17,798 bases of DNA, taken from an uncultured Clostridia bacterium. GTDB lineage: Bacteria > Bacillota > Clostridia > TANB77 > CAG-508. A program made the position numbers and the translations under genes. The DNA is taken from positions 10,959 to 28,756 of the forward strand of contig CAQUBD010000023.1 in NCBI GenBank assembly GCA_948891265.1. The letters are read 5' to 3'. Shown here piece after piece: positions 13,325-17,798 of the stretch (position 1 is its first letter; each line of letters begins with the position of its first letter). The notes under the pieces were generated by a model, which was not told the origin of the DNA, ran no database searches, and was given only the letters and a program-made list of their open reading frames with translations.

Positions 13325-13642
13325 ATGAGAGCTATAAGTAGTAGTATGGATGTACATGGAGTAAGATATACAGATAGAATAAAAAAGATAGAAAGAATAA
13401 GAAAGGCGACAGAAGTAGAAAAAAAAGAAGGAGTAACATCTGTTGGTTATTATGAAAAAAGAGGAATGACCGAAGAAGATAAAGAAAGAAAAACTAGTAT
13501 GACACCACAAGAAGCATTTAGAAAAGAAATTGCACAAATGGCTAATTCTAGAGTATATGAAAAATTACAAAACATAAAACAAGAAGAAAAAGATGTAAAT
13601 AAAGAGGAATTAGAAGAAACAGAGCAACAAGAAGTAAGATAG
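13325..13642 (+). CDS. Small charged cytoplasmic protein, unknown
   Basis: This 105-residue protein resembles no family I recognise. The N-terminus (MRAISSSMDVHGVRYTDRIK) is followed by a basic helix (IKKIERIRKATEVEKKEG, about 19-36), a GVTSVGYYEKRGMTEEDKER turn region, and a TPQEAFRKEIAQM helix. The tail is a highly charged Lys/Glu coil (about 83-105) that looks disordered. There is no membrane segment or cysteine. The ATG has an AAGGAG site 8 nt upstream and a good promoter. Base composition matches the neighbours, so it looks native. It lies 68 nt before the phosphorylase gene with no terminator between, so the two may form an operon, although no functional link is evident. Confidence 0.75.
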   Translation: MRAISSSMDVHGVRYTDRIKKIERIRKATEVEKKEGVTSVGYYEKRGMTEEDKERKTSMTPQEAFRKEIAQMANSRVYEKLQNIKQEEKDVNKEELEETEQQEVR

Positions 13643-13710
13643 TTGATAAAAAATAACTTAAGAAGATGTTTGAAATATAAAAGGAAATACTAAGGAGGAA
13701 AAATAAAAAA

Positions 13711-16278
13711 ATGTACGTATTTAATAAGATAACGGTAAATCCACAATTACCAAAGAGAATAGAGAAACTATCAGAAATATCAAATAATTTATGGTGGTCT
13801 TGGAATACAGAATTTCTAAGACTATTTAAAATGATAGATAAAGATTTGTGGGAAAACTGTGAGAAAAATCCAGTAAAGTTTTTGAGAAGAGTATCACAAG
13901 AAAGATTAGAGCAAGCGTCAAAAAATACAGAGTTTTTAAAAGAATATGATAGATTATCAAGACAATTTGAAGACTATATGAACAGCAAAAACACATGGTT
14001 TTCAAATAAATATCCAGAAAACAAAAATGATTTAATAGCATATTTCTCAGCAGAATATGGTTTAGACCAAACAATTCCAATCTATTCAGGAGGACTTGGA
14101 ATATTATCAGGAGACCATCTAAAATCAGCAAGCGATTTAGGAATTCCATTAGTAGCAGTAGGACTATTATACAAAAATGGATATTTTCACCAAAAAATAA
14201 ATGGATATGGAGATCAAGAAACAGAATATAACAATATAGAATTAAGCAATTTGCCTATAAATCCAGCAAAAAATAAAAATGGAGAAGAACTAAAAATATA
14301 TGTTAAGTTTGAAAAAAGAAATGTATATTTAAAAGTATGGCAAATAAATGTAGGAAGAATAAAGCTATATTTATTAGATTCTGATATAGAAGAAAACAGT
14401 CCAGAAGACAGAGAAGTTACATTAAGACTATATGGTGGAGACCAAGAGATGAGAATAAAACAAGAAATTGTTTTAGGAATGGGTGGAACAAATTTATTAA
14501 CAAAATCATTAGGGCTAAAACCAACTGTATACCATATGAATGAAGGTCATTCAGCATTTTTAATATTAGAATTAATAAAAGATATAATCAAGGAAAAACA
14601 GGTGTCATTTGAAGTGGCAAAAGATATTGCAAGCTCAAAAACAGTATTTACAACACACACACCAGTACCAGCAGGAAATGATATATTTCCAATAGAGTTA
14701 GTAGAAAAGTATTTTAAGGAATTTTGGTCAAGATTAGGATTAAATAGAGAAGAATTCTTAAAGCTAGGAATGAAGCCATGTAAAGACCTAGAATATGGAT
14801 TTAATATGGGAATATTAGCATTGAAAGTTGCAGGAAAGAAAAATGGAGTAAGTGAATTACATGGAGCAGTTTCAAGAGAACTATTTGGAGATGTATGGCC
14901 AGAAATAGCAGCAAATGAATCACCAATAACATATGTAACGAATGGAATACATACATGTTCATGGCTTGCACCAAGTCTTAAGAAATTATATAATAAATAT
15001 TTAATACCATATTGGCAAGATAATATCCATAATGATGAAGTATGGAAAAAAATTGAAGAGATACCAAATAAAGAATTATGGAAAATACATCAAGAAAGAA
15101 AAGAAAGATTATTAGAATTAGTAAAAATAAGTACAACAAATAGATTAAGAAGATCAGGATATAGTTATGATGAAATAAATGATATAACATCAAAACTAAA
15201 TCCAAATGTATTAACAATAGGATTTGCAAGAAGATTTGCAACATATAAAAGAGCGACATTAATATTTAAAGATTTAGAAAGAATAACACAAATATTAAAT
15301 AATCAAGAGAGACCAGTCCAATTAATATTTGCAGGAAAGGCACATCCAGCAGATAAAGAGGGACAAGACTTAATAAAGAGAATACATGAAATATCAATGA
15401 TGCCACAATTTAAAGGAAAAATATTTTTACTAGAAAACTACAATATAGCAATGTCAAAATATTTGGTAAGTGGTGTAGATGTATGGCTAAATAACCCAAG
15501 AAGACCAATGGAAGCATCAGGAACAAGTGGACAAAAAGCATCAGTAAATGGAGTTATAAACTTTAGTGTATTAGATGGATGGTGGGCAGAAGGATATAAC
15601 CAAGAAAATGGATGGACTATAGGAACAAATGCAGAATATACTTCATATGAAGAACAAGACATAGCAGATAGCCAAAGCATGTATCATACACTAGAAGAAA
15701 AAATAATTCCTTCATATTATCAGAAAGATGAAAATGGGATTTCTGAAAAATGGATGAAAATTATGAAAAATTCTATAATGACAACAGGAGGAAAATATAG
15801 TACATCAAGAATGCTTGTAGATTATACAAATAATTTATATATGCCATTATGCAATTTAACTAAAAAATATTATGAAAATATTGATAATGTAGCAGAATTT
15901 AATTTGTGGAAAAAGAATTTATATACAAATTGGAAAGATATAAAAATTACTCAAAAAAATAATCTAAATAATATTACAATGGATGCAGGAAACAATATAG
16001 AAGTTAGATGTGAAGTACATCTTCCAAATATAGATATTGAAAATATAAATGTAGAATGTTACTATGGAAAAATATTAGATAATGGAGTAGTTGAGAATGT
16101 TAGTATAATTCCTATGAAATTAGAAAATAGTAATCAAGATGAAAAAACATATGAATATTCTACAAAAATAGAATTAAAGACTGGCGGAAATTATGGTTAT
16201 ACTTTTAGAGTTATGCCAAAACATGAGATGATATTGGATTCAGAAAATTTAAATTTAGTTAAATGGATTACTAACTAA
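13711..16278 (+). CDS. glgP: Alpha-glucan (glycogen/maltodextrin) phosphorylase, DUF3417 type
   Basis: The 855-residue GT35 enzyme releases glucose 1-phosphate from glycogen or maltodextrin by phosphorolysis. The N-terminal DUF3417 domain (about 10-120) shows the typical ISNNLWWSWNTEFLRLF. The catalytic core follows with YFSAEYGLDQ, YSGGLGILSGDHLKSASDLG, HMNEGHSAFL and TTHTPVPAGND. The PLP-binding block is EASGTSGQKASVNGVINFS, with the PLP lysine at residue 609, followed by LDGWWAEGYN. These features belong to the divergent bacterial/archaeal phosphorylase group and not the E. coli MalP/GlgP group. The C-terminal 100 or so residues form a less conserved beta-rich extension. The ATG follows TAAGGAGGAAAAATAAAAAA. 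No other glycogen gene is in this window, so its pathway partners lie elsewhere. Confidence 0.95.
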   Translation: MYVFNKITVNPQLPKRIEKLSEISNNLWWSWNTEFLRLFKMIDKDLWENCEKNPVKFLRRVSQERLEQASKNTEFLKEYDRLSRQFEDYMNSKNTWFSNKYPENKNDLIAYFSAEYGLDQTIPIYSGGLGILSGDHLKSASDLGIPLVAVGLLYKNGYFHQKINGYGDQETEYNNIELSNLPINPAKNKNGEELKIYVKFEKRNVYLKVWQINVGRIKLYLLDSDIEENSPEDREVTLRLYGGDQEMRIKQEIVLGMGGTNLLTKSLGLKPTVYHMNEGHSAFLILELIKDIIKEKQVSFEVAKDIASSKTVFTTHTPVPAGNDIFPIELVEKYFKEFWSRLGLNREEFLKLGMKPCKDLEYGFNMGILALKVAGKKNGVSELHGAVSRELFGDVWPEIAANESPITYVTNGIHTCSWLAPSLKKLYNKYLIPYWQDNIHNDEVWKKIEEIPNKELWKIHQERKERLLELVKISTTNRLRRSGYSYDEINDITSKLNPNVLTIGFARRFATYKRATLIFKDLERITQILNNQERPVQLIFAGKAHPADKEGQDLIKRIHEISMMPQFKGKIFLLENYNIAMSKYLVSGVDVWLNNPRRPMEASGTSGQKASVNGVINFSVLDGWWAEGYNQENGWTIGTNAEYTSYEEQDIADSQSMYHTLEEKIIPSYYQKDENGISEKWMKIMKNSIMTTGGKYSTSRMLVDYTNNLYMPLCNLTKKYYENIDNVAEFNLWKKNLYTNWKDIKITQKNNLNNITMDAGNNIEVRCEVHLPNIDIENINVECYYGKILDNGVVENVSIIPMKLENSNQDEKTYEYSTKIELKTGGNYGYTFRVMPKHEMILDSENLNLVKWITN

Positions 16279-16299
16279 TTAAAGATAGAAAAATTATTA

Positions 16300-16329
16300 A
16301 AAAAGTGACTATTTAATTAGTCACTTTTT
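16300..16329. terminator. Bidirectional terminator between glgP and tmcAL
   Basis: AAAAAGTGACTA (16300-16311) and TAGTCACTTTTT (16318-16329) form a perfect 12-bp stem around TTTAAT, with an A-run on one side and a T-run on the other. It can end both convergent transcripts. The tmcAL stop codon (16317-16319 on the minus strand) lies inside it. Confidence 0.92.
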
Positions 16330-17552
16330 ATAATTCTATTTTTAAAATCTAAATTCCCTTCTGAAATATTACTAAATGCAATAGTGTAGATATTTGTACT
16401 AAGAATATCTTTATTAAGCAGGTTTTCCATATTTCTATTAGTATTATTATCTACAAACTTTTTAACAGAAGTTATAATCTTAAGATTAGTATTTTTTTTA
16501 GAAATTTCAGAAATAATATTCTTTCCATTACTATTAAAACCTAAAACTCTAACATAAGGAACAGTATTTTTGGCAATTCGCATATCATTTTTAGTAACAC
16601 CTAATAAAGCATATAAAAGAATTCTTTGAATTCTAGTTTGAGTATATCTTTTAGACTTTATCAAACTTATTAATTCATAAAGAGTATTACAAGAATTTGC
16701 AGCATTTTTTATATTAAACTCTAAGCCTTCAGAAACATCAGGAAGATTAGCTATTTCATCAATTGATAATTTTCTTAAAACATATATAATCTCCTTTTCA
16801 AAAATACTTAAATCTGGAACAATATAACCATTTTTAAGGTTATTCATCAATATATTATATGTATCAATAGGTATTAAATTTTTAATAGTATCAAAATTTT
16901 TATTCTTAACAAAATTTCTAATAGCAGTACTACTAGCAATATTACTAGAAAAACTATAGCTATTATGTTCAGACTCAAACCTAGGAATACAAATAGGCTT
17001 AATAGAACTTTCATATTTTTTCAAAGCTTTTAAATATTCAATTCCCAAAATATTATTAGGACAAGATAAAATATTTAAATATTCTTCAGAGTTACCTGAA
17101 TACACAAATAAAGCATTTTCACGAGCTTTAGGGAAAGATATACCTTTCTTTAATTCGGCAGCAAGAATGGATTTATATTCGTTTGGCTCTTTATATAAAA
17201 TTTCAGCAATTTTATTTAAAATATTTATATCTTGAACCTCGGTACCAAATGATAAATAGTCTACAATATTTAATGAATTTAATATTTTAATTGCACCATC
17301 TGCAAAGTTTTCTCCACTTGATATTGAGTATAAAGTAGGTAATTCTATTACTAGATCAATTCCATTTGAAAGAGCCATTTTAGTTTTTTCCCATTTATCT
17401 ATTATAGAAGTAGAGCCACGTTGAGTAAAATTTCCACTCATAATAGCAATTGTATAATCACAACCAGTCAATTTTTTAGACTTTTCTAAATGATATAAAT
17501 GACCATTATGAAATGGATTATATTCTGCAATAATTCCTAAAATTTTACTCAT
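16317..17552 (-). CDS. tmcAL: tRNA(Met) cytidine acetate ligase TmcAL (YlbM)
   Basis: This 411-residue protein belongs to the DUF795/YlbM family. In Bacillus subtilis, TmcAL uses acetate and ATP to make N4-acetylcytidine at the wobble position of elongator tRNA-Met. The nucleotidyltransferase hallmark GIIAEYNPFHNGHLYHL is at 6-22, with the HxGH motif His15-Gly17-His18. SGNFTQRGS (39-47) follows, then DLVIELP and YSISSGENFADGA (about 75-87), all typical of the ATP-binding half. The middle region has a GIEYLKALKKY segment, and the C-terminal half is helical and more variable, with a RNFVKNKNF-type segment. The minus-strand ATG is preceded by AGAAGG seven bases upstream. It is the only leftward gene here and is convergent with glgP. 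Confidence 0.94.
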   Translation of the reverse strand: MSKILGIIAEYNPFHNGHLYHLEKSKKLTGCDYTIAIMSGNFTQRGSTSIIDKWEKTKMALSNGIDLVIELPTLYSISSGENFADGAIKILNSLNIVDYLSFGTEVQDINILNKIAEILYKEPNEYKSILAAELKKGISFPKARENALFVYSGNSEEYLNILSCPNNILGIEYLKALKKYESSIKPICIPRFESEHNSYSFSSNIASSTAIRNFVKNKNFDTIKNLIPIDTYNILMNNLKNGYIVPDLSIFEKEIIYVLRKLSIDEIANLPDVSEGLEFNIKNAANSCNTLYELISLIKSKRYTQTRIQRILLYALLGVTKNDMRIAKNTVPYVRVLGFNSNGKNIISEISKKNTNLKIITSVKKFVDNNTNRNMENLLNKDILSTNIYTIAFSNISEGNLDFKNRIIKSD

Positions 17553-17599
17553 AATATACCTTCTTTCAAAAACTCTTGTTAATTTTTAACTATATTGAT

Positions 17600-17628
17600 A
17601 TAATAGCATAAAGTATTTGAAAAAACAA
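17600..17628 (-). promoter_or_regulatory. Sigma-A-type promoter for tmcAL
   Basis: On the minus strand, TTGTTT (17628-17623) and TATTAT (17605-17600) are separated by 17 nt. The start codon lies about 48 nt downstream. Confidence 0.7.
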
Positions 17629-17798
17629 GAAAGTATGGCAATCGTTTAAAAATTAACTTGGTCATAATAGACCATACACTTTTTGATTTTAAATTTAATA
17701 AATATCATTAATATGCAGCTGACGCTTGATTGGAATGAGATTTAGAATTTGTTTTTGCTATAAAATGAGGAATGCTCAGGGAAAAAGTTTATTATATT
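17629..17798. other. Right-edge intergenic DNA with no recognisable gene
   Basis: I see no ORF with a start and ribosome binding site here on either strand. A 6-nt-loop hairpin (TGGTC/GACCA near 17659-17674) is the only structure. The patch 17714-17780 is less AT-rich and might be the start of a leader or promoter region for a gene beyond the window. Confidence 0.4.

Noticed and set aside
17701..17798. Short peptide frames at the right edge on both strands
   Set aside because: Each is under 30 codons with in-frame stops and no ribosome binding site.

Overview
The window comes from a very AT-rich, low-GC Gram-positive chromosome. The evidence is strong AGGAGG-type ribosome binding sites, A-rich sense strands, near-exclusive AGA for arginine, TAA/TAG/TGA all used as stops, and a Bacillota gene set: IreB, RuvX, a DUF1292 (YrzB-like) protein, RbgA/YlqF, mini-RNase III and TmcAL/YlbM. 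An uncultured gut-type member of the Clostridia fits best. The species is an inference and cannot be fixed from this sequence. All genes read rightward except the last, tmcAL.

Left part (1-3750). The window opens inside a protein made of acidic 16-residue repeats joined in frame to a MinD/ParA-like domain whose P-loop lacks the usual lysine. A membrane-anchored protein follows, with a GAF-like region and a degenerate GGDEF domain. Next is the conserved ireB-ruvX-DUF1292 block, which ends in a perfect 17-bp inverted repeat.

Middle part (3750-9600). This holds a small four-helix membrane protein, then an isolated 414-codon gene of unknown function with its own promoter and terminator and atypical codons. 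After that comes an apparent operon: a DUF3841 protein, the circularly permuted ribosome-assembly GTPase RbgA, mini-RNase III, and a membrane-anchored family 3 glycoside hydrolase. RbgA and mini-RNase III both serve 50S subunit and 23S rRNA maturation.

Right part (9600-17798). A gene-poor stretch of about 780 bp contains a 25-bp inverted repeat, a tRNA-Glu(CTC) gene with its promoter, a degraded copy of the tRNA 3' end, and a yybP-ykoY-type (manganese) riboswitch with a clear terminator. The riboswitch leads into a Ca2+-type P-type ATPase, which suggests Mn2+/Ca2+ export. A small charged protein, a DUF3417-type alpha-glucan phosphorylase and the convergent tmcAL gene close the window.

The points most worth following up are the riboswitch/ATPase pairing, the paired look-alike intergenic modules (4319-4530 and 9630-9871), the repeat-bearing pseudo-P-loop protein beside an inactive GGDEF protein, the unknown 414-aa cassette, and a GAACGA(G)CGAAGC motif in two leaders. 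I found no convincing evidence for a complete new multi-gene system.
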